DNA of 64,000 nucleotides from Papaver somniferum (lineage: Eukaryota > Streptophyta > Magnoliopsida > Ranunculales > Papaveraceae), in NCBI RefSeq assembly GCF_003573695.1, contig NC_039358.1, positions 160,136,920 through 160,200,919 of the forward strand, read 5' to 3'. Positions 46,904 through 57,516 of the stretch are shown here, one piece after another. The translations under genes and the position numbers were made by a program. The notes beneath the pieces were generated by a model. The model worked only from the letters and a program-made list of their open reading frames with translations. It did no database searches and had not been told where the DNA came from. Position 1 is the stretch's first letter; each line of letters begins with the position of its first letter.

Positions 46904-47108
46904 GTGGTGTTGTGTGTTGAATTTCTTTTCCTTTGCTGTCTTTCATCTACTACTGCATACTCTGCTGAAAATTGCATCTTACCTTGCTGTGCTTGAAGCT
47001 GTCTCCTGATATCATTGCACTCTTGTTCACTTGCAGGTGCCACTGAGTTGCTGCTGCTGCTGCTGCTGTTGCTGAGTTGCTGCAGAGCTGTGTTGCTAGG
47101 CCACCTGA

Positions 47109-47153
<45 letters not shown>

Positions 47154-47877
47154 AAGCCAAAGCCTGCTGCTGCCAAGCCTGCTGCCAAGCCAAGGCAACT
47201 GGGCTGCCAACTGAAGCTGCTGGGCTCTGCCTTCTACTGGTGGGCTTGTACTTCTCTGAACTGGGCTTCACCAACTTCAACTGAACTGGGCTTGCCAAGT
47301 GCTGCTGGGCTGCTGCATCTCAACAAGTTACTGGGCTCGTCCAACTGAGGTGGGCTTCGTTGCTGTTGCTTCTGCTGGGCTGCTAAACCCAACTGTTGTT
47401 GCTGGGTTTGAGCGTGAGCTGCTTAGGACGATCCTAAAGCCCAACTGGGCTGTGCAACTAAAGGGAACAAAAGCCTAACTGGGCTTCCCTCCTTAACCAA
47501 GTAAGCCTAAACCATGAGTAACCCACTTGGGCCCCATTAAATATTCAATTTGGGTATGTAATAATTAATTTATTTTTAATTTGGGCTTGTAATAATTATT
47601 TTTATTTTTATTTTTATTTTCTTTTTCTTTTATTTTCTTTTATTTTTCTTTTATGGGCTTGTAATTATTATTATTGTTTTTATTTTCTTTTATGAGTTGT
47701 GCTAATTTATGCTAGGTTTAGTTCAAAAAATTTTCCAAAGCCCAACTTTAAACCAAAAACCAAAATCCCTTGTTAGTCCAACACCCATTCAAAACCAAAT
47801 CTTCATAACCCTTGTGGGCCAAATTGTTTCCGATTGCTCTGTCTAACCAACATGTTAGTTAAGGTACCTACTAGGAC
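46904..47877 (+). other. Athila leader: CTG-rich tract and TGGGCY array
   Basis: Non-coding. CTG/TTG triplets dominate 47045-47190. TGGGCT or AGCCCA words recur about a dozen times in 47195-47480, followed by T-rich ATTTT repeats (47575-47690). Frames through it are low-complexity artefacts. Confidence 0.7.
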
Positions 47878-50800
47878 ATGATTGTGACCTACAGAGACCA
47901 AACAAACAGACTTGTTAGAATTAACCCAGACGAACCTATCGAAATTCTAAGTTCTGAGGGAGACAGTCCAGATCAACCAGAAACAATGGGAGAACCCCGT
48001 ACCCTCAAGGATTATATGTACCCAACTAGAACCAGTCAACCTTCTTGTATTGTGCTACCCGAGGCTAATGGCCATTATGAGCTGAAATCAAGCACAATAC
48101 AGATGCTTCCTATTTTTAGAGGTGTTGAGAATGAAAACCCGTACCACCACGTGAGAGAATTCGAGGAAATTTGTGGAACTCTGCGTTTCACTCAAATGTC
48201 CGACGAAACCCTAAAGTTAAGGCTCTTTCCTTTCTCCCTAAACGATAAAGCAAAGGCCTGGCTTTATGCTTTACAGCCTCAATCCATCATGACATGGGAT
48301 GACCTCATAAAGGAGTTTTTTAAAAAGTTTTTCCCGAACCACAAGACTGCGACAATTCGTCAAAGTCTGAATAGCTTTGTGCAATTAGAAGGTGAGACCT
48401 TAGCTAGATACCTAGAGAGATTCAATGAATTATTGCTCCAATGTCCCCATCATGGTTTTGAAAAATGGAGACTTGTGCAAATTTTGTATGAAGGTCTAGA
48501 TGTGTCCACCCGAACAACGGTTGAGTCAATGTGTAATGGTCTATTCGTAGACAAAACTGCTGACGCGTCTTGGGACTTCTTGATTGAAGTAGCTGAAAAG
48601 ACGCAACAGTGGGAATCCATCCGTGAACCCAGAAAGACTACATCCGAAGCGAAGGCTTTTAGGATTGAAGCAGATTTCGAGGGAATAGCAAACATGGCAT
48701 CAATAGTTAGGAGATTAGAAGAGTTAGAACTACATAAAAATTCAAAACCTTCCACCACTACTCTCCGAGAACATGTCGCTTCGTCTGTATGTGCCGCATG
48801 TAACGATCCCAACCATCAATTCCAAAATTGTCCCGATTTGCTTGCAGTCCAGGAATCTAGGCTTGAACAGGCACATGCCATGTTTCAAAAACAAGAACAT
48901 AACCCCTATTCACAGACCTACAATCCAGGATGGAGAAACCACCCTAACTTTTCATGGTCAAAAGGACCCACTCAGGGAGGACCATCTCAACCCAATCAGA
49001 GCTATCAAAACAATCAGGGATATCAGAACAATCAAGGTTATCAACACCCGAGAAACCCTCAACAACAATCAAACTCTCAACAACAATCATATCCTCAACA
49101 CAATACCGACAAGAGATTATCCACCCTAGAGGAAATGTTCCAGAGTTTGATGCAAAGTCAGAAAAATCTAGATCAAAAGATGGATCAAATGTGTGAGAGA
49201 GAAAAGGGTAAACTTCCGAGCCAACCCCAACAAAATCCAAAGAGGATATTTCAAACAGGCACAACATCCTGCACTGAAACCTCACCCGATCAAGTCCATG
49301 CCATTACCACCCTCCGAAGTGGTAAAGTCATCGAGAACAACGTGGGCGAACCTAATGAATCTGATACAAATTCCACGCTGTCTCCACAACCCCAGAAAAC
49401 CAAAGAATCTGAGCAAGTTGGAAAGCCTGACAATTCTACTGCTGTGAATGTCCCTTTGCCAACTCATTCTCCTGTTGCCCCATTTCCTCAAAGATTGATC
49501 TATCAACAGAAAAGTACCCATTACAATGATATGTTAGATCTGTTCAAGAGAGTCAACATCAACATTCCTTTTCTTGAAGCAATCAAGCAAATCCCTGCTT
49601 ATGCCAAATTCCTCAAAGACTTGTGTACTCAAAAGCGCAAGCTCAATGTGCACAAACGTGCTTTCTTAGCTGAACAGGTGAGTTCCATCATTCTGAACAA
49701 AACTCCACCCAAGTTTAGGGATCCAGGATGTCCAACAATTTCTTGCACTATAGGAGAACACACGGTCAATAAAGCGTTATTAGACCTAGGTGCAAGTGTT
49801 AACCTACTGCCATATTCTGTTTATGAGCAGTTAGGTCTTGGGGAGTTGAAACCAACATCTATCACTCTACAACTGGCAGACCGATCTGTCAAGATTCCTC
49901 GTGGAGTGGTCGAAGACGTTTTGATCAAGGTTGACAAATTCTATTTTCCCGTAGACTTCATTGTCTTAGACACTCAACCTGTACAAAACCCAGACTGTCA
50001 CATTCCTGTCATCTTAGGACGTCCTTTCTTGGCTACGTCCAACGCGATCATTAATTGTCGTAATGGAGTGTTGAAACTGTCTTTTGGTAACATGACGGTA
50101 GAATTGAATGTGTTCGATATTAGTCAACAACCTGTGAATCTTGATGATGATGATGTGCATGAAGTTAATATGATTGAAGGATTAATGCAAGATTCGTTGA
50201 CTAACATTCTATCCGTCGACCCCTTTCAAGCATGTATGGAGAACTTTAACCCAGATTCCTATGATGATGCATACTGTAGTGACGTCCTATCTCTGCTCGA
50301 ATCTGTACCTCAAATGGACATCACTGAAAGGAAATATGAAGTGGAACCACCCTTACTCTCTGATTCCAAGCTTATTCCATCCATTGTTGAGCCACCCAAG
50401 CTTGAATTGAAAACATTGCCTAGTACGTTGAAGTACGCATTCCTAGGTTCTTCTGATACTTTACCCGTCATTATTTCATCATGTTTAGACACGGAACAGG
50501 AAAGTAAGCTTTTAGAAGTACTTAAGGAACACAAAGAGGCCTTAGGATGGACCATCTCAGATCTCAAAGGAATTAGTCCCACCATTTGCATGCACCACAT
50601 TAACCTTGAAGAGAATGCCAAACCATCTAGGGAAATGCAAAGGAGACTTAATCCTAACATGAGAGATGTAGTCAAAGGAGAGATCCTGAAACTACTTGAT
50701 GCGGGTATCATATACCCAATACCTGATAGCAAATGGGTTAGTCCCATTCAAGTTGTGCCTAAGAAGTCAGGCATTACTGTAGTTCAGAACGACAAGAATG

Positions 50801-52155
50801 AATTAGTCCCTACTCGTACAACCACAGGATGGCGAGTATGCATCGACTACAGGAAGTTGAACACAGTAACAAGGAAAGATCACTTCCCGCTCCCTTTCAT
50901 TGACCAAATGCTAGAACGTGTGTCTGGACACAGTCACTACTGTTTTCTAGATGGCTTTTCCGGTTATAACCAAATTCACATTGCTCCAGAAGATCAGGAA
51001 AAAACTACATTCACGTGTCCATTTGGGACGTTTGCTTATAGACGTATGCCCTTCGGGTTGTGTAATGCACCTGCTACTTTTCAGCGTTGCATGATGAGCA
51101 TTTTTTCTGACATGATAGATAGTTTTCTCGAGATCTTTATGGATGATTTCTCTGTTTTTGGTTCCTCGTTTGACGAATGTTTGAAGCATCTTGCCCTCGT
51201 GATATCCAGATGTAAAGAAAAGAACCTTGTTCTAAATTGGGAAAAATGCCATTTTATGGTGAATTCAGGAATAGTTCTAGGACACATCATCTCAGAAAAA
51301 GGAATTGAAGTGGATAAAGCTAAAGTTGACCTCATTCAACATCTACCACAACCTCGCTCTGTGAAGGAGATCAGATCATTTCTAGGTCATGCTGGTTTTT
51401 ACCGGCGATTCATCAAAGATTTCAGCAAAATCTCCAGACCTCTGTGCAGTCTTCTCTCCAAAGATGTTGCCTTCAATTTCGATGCTTGTGTGAAGGCATG
51501 GGAGGAATTAAAAACCCTTCTCACCACCGCTCCTATAGTCCGACCACCCGATTGGAAGCTTCCGTTCGAACTTATGTGTGATGCCTCTGATTATGCTGTT
51601 GGTGCTGTTTTAGGACAGCGTGTTGATAGACTACCATATGTGATATACTATGCTAGCAAAACCCTTAATGATGCCCAACTCAATTATTCAACTACCGAGA
51701 AGGAATTGCTTGCCGTCGTTTTCGCATTAGACAAGTTTAGATCTTATCTGATAGGGTCTAAGATCATCATATACACAGACCATGCGGCTTTGAAGTATCT
51801 TCTTTCCAAGAAGGATGCTAAAGCTCGCCTTATTCGATGGATACTCTTATTACAGGAATTCGATCTCGAAATCCGTGATAAGAAAGGTTGTGAGAATGTG
51901 GTTGCTGATCATTTGTCTAGATTAACTTTAGAGTCTATTGATGAATTTGAGCTGATTAGAGAATCATTCCCAGATGAACAGCTGATGTCTATCTCAGACC
52001 TTCCTTGGTTTGCTGATATTGTTAACTACCTCCTCGCTACAGGTAGGATGCCCTCACGTTGGTCGAGACAAGACCGCTCTAAATTCTGGCTGAAGTTAAA
52101 CATTTCCTTTGGGATGACCCATATTTGTTTAAGTACTGCCCGACCAAATCATTAG
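47878..52155 (+). CDS. Athila gag-pol polyprotein (gag, protease, RT, RNase H)
   Basis: An open frame of 1425 codons from the ATG at 47878. Gag with the retrotransposon capsid domain covers about residues 60-260, and a CCHC knuckle lies at 305-318 (C-A-A-C-x4-H-x4-C). A Q/N-rich linker follows. The protease has D-L-G-A-S at 636-640; the Leu in place of Thr/Ser is usual in Athila. The RT has [12 protein letters not shown] and the catalytic F-M-D-D-F (D1089, D1090). RNase H starts C-D-A-S-D near 1233 and ends at about 1360 (V-V-A-D-H-L-S-R-L). It encodes the proteins needed for particle formation and cDNA synthesis. The frame leaves the pol register at 52088-52089, where a GGG-like run reads GG, and ends early; integrase follows in other frames. 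Confidence 0.93.
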   Translation: MIVTYRDQTNRLVRINPDEPIEILSSEGDSPDQPETMGEPRTLKDYMYPTRTSQPSCIVLPEANGHYELKSSTIQMLPIFRGVENENPYHHVREFEEICGTLRFTQMSDETLKLRLFPFSLNDKAKAWLYALQPQSIMTWDDLIKEFFKKFFPNHKTATIRQSLNSFVQLEGETLARYLERFNELLLQCPHHGFEKWRLVQILYEGLDVSTRTTVESMCNGLFVDKTADASWDFLIEVAEKTQQWESIREPRKTTSEAKAFRIEADFEGIANMASIVRRLEELELHKNSKPSTTTLREHVASSVCAACNDPNHQFQNCPDLLAVQESRLEQAHAMFQKQEHNPYSQTYNPGWRNHPNFSWSKGPTQGGPSQPNQSYQNNQGYQNNQGYQHPRNPQQQSNSQQQSYPQHNTDKRLSTLEEMFQSLMQSQKNLDQKMDQMCEREKGKLPSQPQQNPKRIFQTGTTSCTETSPDQVHAITTLRSGKVIENNVGEPNESDTNSTLSPQPQKTKESEQVGKPDNSTAVNVPLPTHSPVAPFPQRLIYQQKSTHYNDMLDLFKRVNINIPFLEAIKQIPAYAKFLKDLCTQKRKLNVHKRAFLAEQVSSIILNKTPPKFRDPGCPTISCTIGEHTVNKALLDLGASVNLLPYSVYEQLGLGELKPTSITLQLADRSVKIPRGVVEDVLIKVDKFYFPVDFIVLDTQPVQNPDCHIPVILGRPFLATSNAIINCRNGVLKLSFGNMTVELNVFDISQQPVNLDDDDVHEVNMIEGLMQDSLTNILSVDPFQACMENFNPDSYDDAYCSDVLSLLESVPQMDITERKYEVEPPLLSDSKLIPSIVEPPKLELKTLPSTLKYAFLGSSDTLPVIISSCLDTEQESKLLEVLKEHKEALGWTISDLKGISPTICMHHINLEENAKPSREMQRRLNPNMRDVVKGEILKLLDAGIIYPIPDSKWVSPIQVVPKKSGITVVQNDKNELVPTRTTTGWRVCIDYRKLNTVTRKDHFPLPFIDQMLERVSGHSHYCFLDGFSGYNQIHIAPEDQEKTTFTCPFGTFAYRRMPFGLCNAPATFQRCMMSIFSDMIDSFLEIFMDDFSVFGSSFDECLKHLALVISRCKEKNLVLNWEKCHFMVNSGIVLGHIISEKGIEVDKAKVDLIQHLPQPRSVKEIRSFLGHAGFYRRFIKDFSKISRPLCSLLSKDVAFNFDACVKAWEELKTLLTTAPIVRPPDWKLPFELMCDASDYAVGAVLGQRVDRLPYVIYYASKTLNDAQLNYSTTEKELLAVVFALDKFRSYLIGSKIIIYTDHAALKYLLSKKDAKARLIRWILLLQEFDLEIRDKKGCENVVADHLSRLTLESIDEFELIRESFPDEQLMSISDLPWFADIVNYLLATGRMPSRWSRQDRSKFWLKLNISFGMTHICLSTARPNH

Positions 52156-53313
52156 GAATGTGTCCCCAACACGAACAGAAAGATGTGATATCTTTCTGTC
52201 ATGACCAAGCATGTGGAGGCCATTTCAGTGCCAAGAAAACCGCTGCAAAGATCTTGCAGTGTGGATTCTATTGGCCATCATTGTTCAAGGATTGCCATGA
52301 TTATTGTGTTGCTTGTGAACGCTGTCAAAAGCTAGGAAGCATTTCGAGGAGAAACATGATGCCATTGAACCCCATTTTGATTGTGGAGATTTTTGATGTT
52401 TGGGGGATAGACTTCATGGGTCCATTTCCCATGTCTGACAGCAAGTTGTACATCCTAGTCGCAGTTGATTACGTTTCTAAGTGGGTAGAAGCCATAGCAA
52501 CCAGAACAAATGACCACAAGGTGGTACTTTCATTTCTAAAGGAAAACATATTTGCACGTTTTGGTACCCCTAGAGCTATCATCAGTGACGGCGGTTCACA
52601 TTTTCGTAACAAGTACTTTGAGTCTTTAGTACGCAAGTATGGATAACTCACAAGGTTGCTACTCCGTACCACCCTCAGACGAGTGGACAAGTAGAAGTTT
52701 CTAATAGGGAAATTAAGCACATTCTCGAGAAGACAGTTAACCCGTCTAGGAAAGATTGGTCATTAAGATTGAATGATGCTTTGTGGGCCTATAGAACAGC
52801 TTATAAGACACCAATTGGATGTCCCCCTATCGTCTAGTGTATGGAAAGCCGTGCCATCTACCTGTGGAATTAGAACATCGTGCCTACTGGGCAATCAAAA
52901 GCTGAACTTTTCCTGGACGAAGCTGGAATTCAAAGGAAACTTCAACTCAACGAGTTGGAAGAATTGAGAATGAGGCTTATGAGTGCCAGTTATATAAGCA
53001 GAAGATGAAGATGTTTCATGACAAGCGTATTCTACGCAAATCCTTCACTCCTGGTCAGAAAGTCTTGCTGTATGACTCCCGATTACATCTTTTTCCAGGA
53101 AAACTGCGTTCCAGATGGAAGGGTCCGTACCTAGTACGCACAGTTTTTCCTCATGGAGCTGTAGAGCTGGAGGATGTTTCCAACAAGAACGTTTTCAAAG
53201 TCAACGGGCAGAGATTAAAGCCATTCCTTGAGCCATTTCCACCCGACATTGAAACAACCAACCTGGAGGACCCGTCTATGTGGACTAAACTGGTCCACTC
53301 TTTCCCTAAATAA
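52090..53313 (+). pseudogene. Athila integrase, multiply frameshifted
   Basis: The parts in three frames make one integrase: HHCC zinc region (C-H-D-Q-A-C-G-G-H, then C-V-A-C-E-R-C-Q, about 52195-52330), core with the first D (W-G-I-D-F-M-G-P-F, about 52405), second D (I-I-S-D-G-G-S-H-F, about 52580), E (Q-T-S-G-Q-V-E, about 52690) and the C-terminal part (53005-53313). Six one-base losses at or next to homopolymer runs account for the register changes: 52088-52089, 52641-52642, 52817-52818, 52897-52900, 52912-52913 and 52969-52970. No other disabling change was obvious. Whether these are mutations or assembly errors cannot be told from the sequence alone. Confidence 0.85.
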
Positions 53314-54141
53314 CCAAAAAGTTTTCCAAATGTTTCCCTAAAAACCAAAATTTGTCTTTTTCCCATCAAAACCAAATGTCTCCCAACAAAACCAAATTTT
53401 TCCCAAAAAGTCCAATCCCATTAAAAACCAAATTTTCTTGTAGATAATGTGTTAGTTAAATTTCCTTTTGTATATATTTTGTGCTCATCCATTGTGACTC
53501 CTAATATGATGGATTTTTGCCTTGAATAACGGAGCTTTCGCCGTACAATCGGGTATTCTCTCTCCTTTTACTCTACTCAGCATGTTCCTCTTCATATATT
53601 GTTTTATAATTCTTTCCATATTTTGAAACATTGAGGACAATGTTTAGTTTAGGTTTGGGGGTATAGAGTAGATACCACGATAATATGCTATAATTGAAAA
53701 CAAAACTCCTTTTTTTGAAAAAATTGAAAAATTCAAAAAAATTAAAAATCAAAAAAAAATTAAAAAATCATAAAAATGGAGCTCATTTACCTTGAAATGT
53801 TGACTCTTGTGCAAATATGTAATTATTAGGAGTCTTAGTCTAGATATTTAGGCACCCTGATTCTAGCACAATTCACATAGTGATAAGAAATTTGCACGCG
53901 CACGATCTACCAATACATGTATGGCCTCGATCTTCAAGGTGTTTGATAGGAAGTTACGATTGCCAATCACTTTAGAATACTGAACGAAACTTGACTAGCT
54001 TGTTCTTTGGTTGGTTGGGATAGAAGGTGGAGGTTACATTAAGAAAGACAACCATCGAATTTAACTGGGTGCATCAAAAAGGGCTACCTCTTGCAAAGTG
54101 TCATGTAATTTTTGTTTCCTTTTGTATTGTATCAAAAGTTC

Positions 54142-54184
<43 letters not shown>

Positions 54185-54843
54185 GATGTATATTCAGAAA
54201 AAAATATCAGAAAAAACAAAAAATCAAGTATTTATCAATTCCATTCTCTCTTGTTCCAAAAATAAAAGAGAGTAGTCAATGTAAATAAGAGTCATGTAAA
54301 TAGTCATTTTGTTGTTTCATTGTAATAAGCAAGGAGGGTGTATGCCATTGATGTACAACGCGAGTAATTGTGAAATACCTCCAACTCATTCACAATTCTC
54401 GTAAAGTCCGGACAGCTAGCTAGATTTCGACCTTGGTTCTTAGCCTGAGAAACTATCTCTTGGTGATTAGTAGTCATAACTTCAGATCTTTCTTTACACA
54501 TGTGTAGATACACTTTACACTCTTATCACATGTCTTTTTTGTTATCAGTGCTAGGATTGTGCCTTCGATAGCTAGATTGACATCTCCATTTTGCTGTGAG
54601 CTTAACTGACTTGCACATGTCACATTTGATGGAATCTGAGCTTATATTTTGACCTAGAACTTTGTAGGTACGTTCTAAGCAAACCTTCACGAGACTTCAA
54701 CTCGTCCACTAGGGACACTTAGTGGTTTAAAAGGCTTAGTGCATACGCTAAATGCATTCGAGAGACCAGCGACAGTGGTATAGGTAGGATTTCCTTAGTT
54801 TTGTTTTACTTGAGGACAAGTAAAATTCAGGTTTGGGGGTATT
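53314..54843 (+). other. Athila 3' non-coding region and polypurine tract
   Basis: No gene. It starts with AACCAAA-type repeats (53313-53450) that also occur upstream of the 570-codon frame in the relative. It has an A run at 54147-54183 and ends with GGTTTGGGGGTATT at 54831-54843. Matches 23252 to about 24730 on the opposite strand. The env-like third frame known from some Athila elements is absent. Confidence 0.8.
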
Positions 54844-56803
54844 TGATGAGTGCCAAATAGTATATTTTATATTTTTTTGGCATTTAACTCATCTTTTGTG
54901 CATAATTCTACATTTTATCCCATATTCTGTATTTTCATTGTTTTCAAGAATAAATATTTTTCTTACTTAATTTTGCATTTTTAGGTAATAAATAAAGTTT
55001 GGATGAATTGCGGAGCGAAAAGAGAAGAAAAGTAGTGAAAAGACGGGAGGAATTACACAAGGAAGCCGCGAAGAATGTCGTGCACAAGACCAAAAGGCTA
55101 GAAGTGGGCTTGAAGAGGAAGAATTGTTCTTAAAGAAGACATGGGCCTGGCATACCCAAGGCCCAAAACCCACCCAAACCCATTTTCTATATCCAAGCCC
55201 GTCTCGGATTTCAGCCGTCAGATCGAAGCATTTCAGCATCCTACGGTCGCTCCTATGCCTGTGCATCAAATCCCGATGATTCCGCTAAACACTACAACAC
55301 CTAACCTAATCTCGCACCGTAGACTTCGTTGTATTTTACATCCTACGGTCGCTACAAGCTGCTTCTTTCTTAGCCGTCCGATCCACCTACCATCTCCATA
55401 TCCAGCGGCTTCAGCTCGTGGTACACACATCTTGATACACCCGCCTAACACACTAATACTCGAACCCTATGACCTAGCCAAACAGCTCCCTACCCTAACC
55501 CATATCGACCTCCACCTTCTTCTTCCTCTCCCCCTCTCTGCAACAGAACCACCATACCCTGCCGTACCACCACCTATTCCACTTCCACAACCACCACTAC
55601 CTACACCAACTACCACCAACTCCACCATCTCCATCATTACCCGACACGACCCATCCCCCTAATTCGAAGCGCTTTAACCTCTCTCACCAACTGACCTAGG
55701 TGAGGGTTGATAAAACACCTCAAATTAGGGAGCAATTGTAGCGATTGGGAGCAGGAGAAGAACCGAGAGAGGCAGAGAAGACATGGGGCGACGTCAATTC
55801 AAAGTTTTGGTGAGTAAATTTCGGAGATTGAAAACCCTAATTTCAATTCTAGGGTTTCGGAAAAATTGGGTATTTGGTGATATAAATAGGGGGTGATGTA
55901 GAGGGGTAGAGGGGGATGATCTCTGGACTAGCCAGAAAAACATTTTGTTCTGTTTTATTTCACAATTTCAATTTCAGTTATTGCATGACAGTTGATAGTG
56001 AATGTTATATGATGTTTTGATTTTTATCTTCAATGTTGAGAATGTTGTTTCAATTAGCATATGTGATGAATGTTGATGCTGTTAACATGTTTTTCATGAA
56101 CTAAGTTACTGCAGCTAAGGCTCAGATGAAGCCTTAGTGCATTGTTGGATGATGAATTGCTAGGTTAGAGCCTTAATGCTTGTTTTTCTTGAGCAATGGG
56201 AGAGATTAGTGCTCATCTGTGTGCTTGTGATTGATTGTACTGTCAAAAGACAGTCAATGCTAGGAGCACATTAGTTGAGCAAGCTGATTTTCTTTTCATT
56301 CCAATTGTATGCTTAGGGTCTTAATTTCAACCTAGAACTACATTGTTTGGCTAGGACACCAAGGTGGATTCTAAGCCATTAGCTTAGCCACAATTCCTTT
56401 CTTCAGTCACTTACAATTCCAGCTCTGCTTTTATTCACTGCTTAGTTACTTTCCTTTACTGTTTTGCTTAGTTCTTGCATTTTGAAGCTGTGTGCACTGA
56501 AGTCAGTGCACAATCTCACCCCTGCCCTTGGCTTACAGCCTTGGTTCCTTGTTGTTGTTATTTTATATCATCTACCATCTAATCCTTGTTGTGCTGCCAT
56601 CTTGTGTTAACTGTTTTAGTTCATTGTATCTGCCTTCATCCATCACTGCTCACTGCCATAGTGCTTTGCACTCATTGATAGCTTAGGAAAACTTCTTTTA
56701 AGCACTCCTACTCCCTGTGGACTGATCCCTTTCTTATCCCTATATTATAAACTTGGCCTTGTATACTTGCAAGAGTTTTTGTGTGTTTTCCATTTCCACA
56801 CCA
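54844..56803 (+). repeat. Athila 3' LTR
   Basis: A 1960-bp LTR starting TGATGAGTGCC and ending CACACCA. Its U3 is homologous to the LTRs of the non-autonomous relative (for example 55190-55400 against 22600-22760 in reverse), while the 3' half differs. The proline-rich frame 55141-55662 is not supported. Confidence 0.88.
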
Positions 56804-57277
56804 TATACGAAGTTGGTTTAGATTTTGTATAGCGGCTTAATCCTGAGAGTATAAAATTCTGGACAAGGTCCCGGGGTTTTTCTGCATTTGCGGTTTCCTC
56901 GTTAACAAAATCTTGTCGTGTCTTTTACTTTTCTATTTCCGCAATTATAATTGTTTTTATTATAATTAGAAGTAAAATACACAAACGTTAATTCCTAATT
57001 ACTTGATAGCAATCCTATTGTGTTTGATTAAGTTTGAACACATTATCAAGTAATCATACTTCGTTGTTGTATTGTCTCGATCTTGTATCCATAGTCAATC
57101 ACGCAAGTTATGTCGTTGTCGTATTGTTTCGATCTCGTATCCATAGACGATCAAGCCAAGTGTGAACCGATTAGTTTTATTGTCTCGACTCAGTCCATAG
57201 AAAATCACTTTCGGAGAAAGGACTTATAGGTGGAAAAGTTTTAGATTGAGGTATATTTGGGGACCCTCGTCTTTTCA

Positions 57278-57516
57278 ATTTGGCAGTGGAAAAAGAAGAA
57301 ATGAAAGACTAGCCATATTAGGAAAAGAATATGGGACATCATTCGATTTTCTATATGGGTTGAAAGAAATTCCAGGTTATTCAAATAGGAAGTATAAATC
57401 CTTAGAATCAATTATTATCATTTCAAGATTTTTATTTTTAATTAGTGTGTTGGAACTGGAATCTTTAAAGGATATCCTTCAAATACGGTTCTTCAGAACT
57501 GAAATGCTGTTATGAA
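57278..57516 (+). pseudogene. L1-type LINE, C-terminal region, part 2
   Basis: Resumes the LINE after the solo LTR. In the frame starting I-W-Q-W-K it reads, after one stop, I-W-D-I-I-R-F-S-I-W-V-E-R-N-S-R-L-F, the usual W-x-I-W-x-E-R-N-x-R-x-F end of the zf-RVT region of plant LINEs. A frameshift follows; the 3' end is probably within the next 100 bases. Confidence 0.72.

Larger units (their letters stand above)
46203..56803 (+). mobile_element. Athila-type Ty3/gypsy element
   Basis: Truncated 5' LTR 46203-46879, primer binding site 46886-46903, leader to 47877, gag-pol 47878 to about 53313, 3' non-coding region with polypurine tract (54831-54843), 3' LTR 54844-56803 (1960 bp). Gag and RT have the sequence style of the Athila lineage. 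There is no chromodomain and no env-like frame. It is nested in the solo SL3 LTR. Confidence 0.9.
44651..57277 (+). repeat. Solo SL3 LTR, interrupted by MITE half and Athila element
   Basis: The left part (44651-45819) starts TGTTAGAGCATGTC. The right part (56804-57277) ends TCTTTTCA. It is flanked by attcg (44646-44650) and atttg (57278-57282), a five-base target duplication with one C-to-T change at a CG. There is no internal region and the same LINE lies on both sides. About 1.2 kb of the LTR (equivalent to 35770-36976) is missing at the nested insertions. Confidence 0.82.

Noticed and set aside
48450..51335. Antisense frames of 80-145 codons
   Set aside because: They mirror the Athila gag-pol coding strand, which has clear domains.
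55141..55662. 173-codon proline- and threonine-rich frame
   Set aside because: It is inside the Athila 3' LTR, and the homologous LTR region of the relative has no such frame.
57246..57515. 89-codon frame as a gene
   Set aside because: It starts in the SL3 LTR and runs into LINE sequence in a mixed register; the LINE reading is better.
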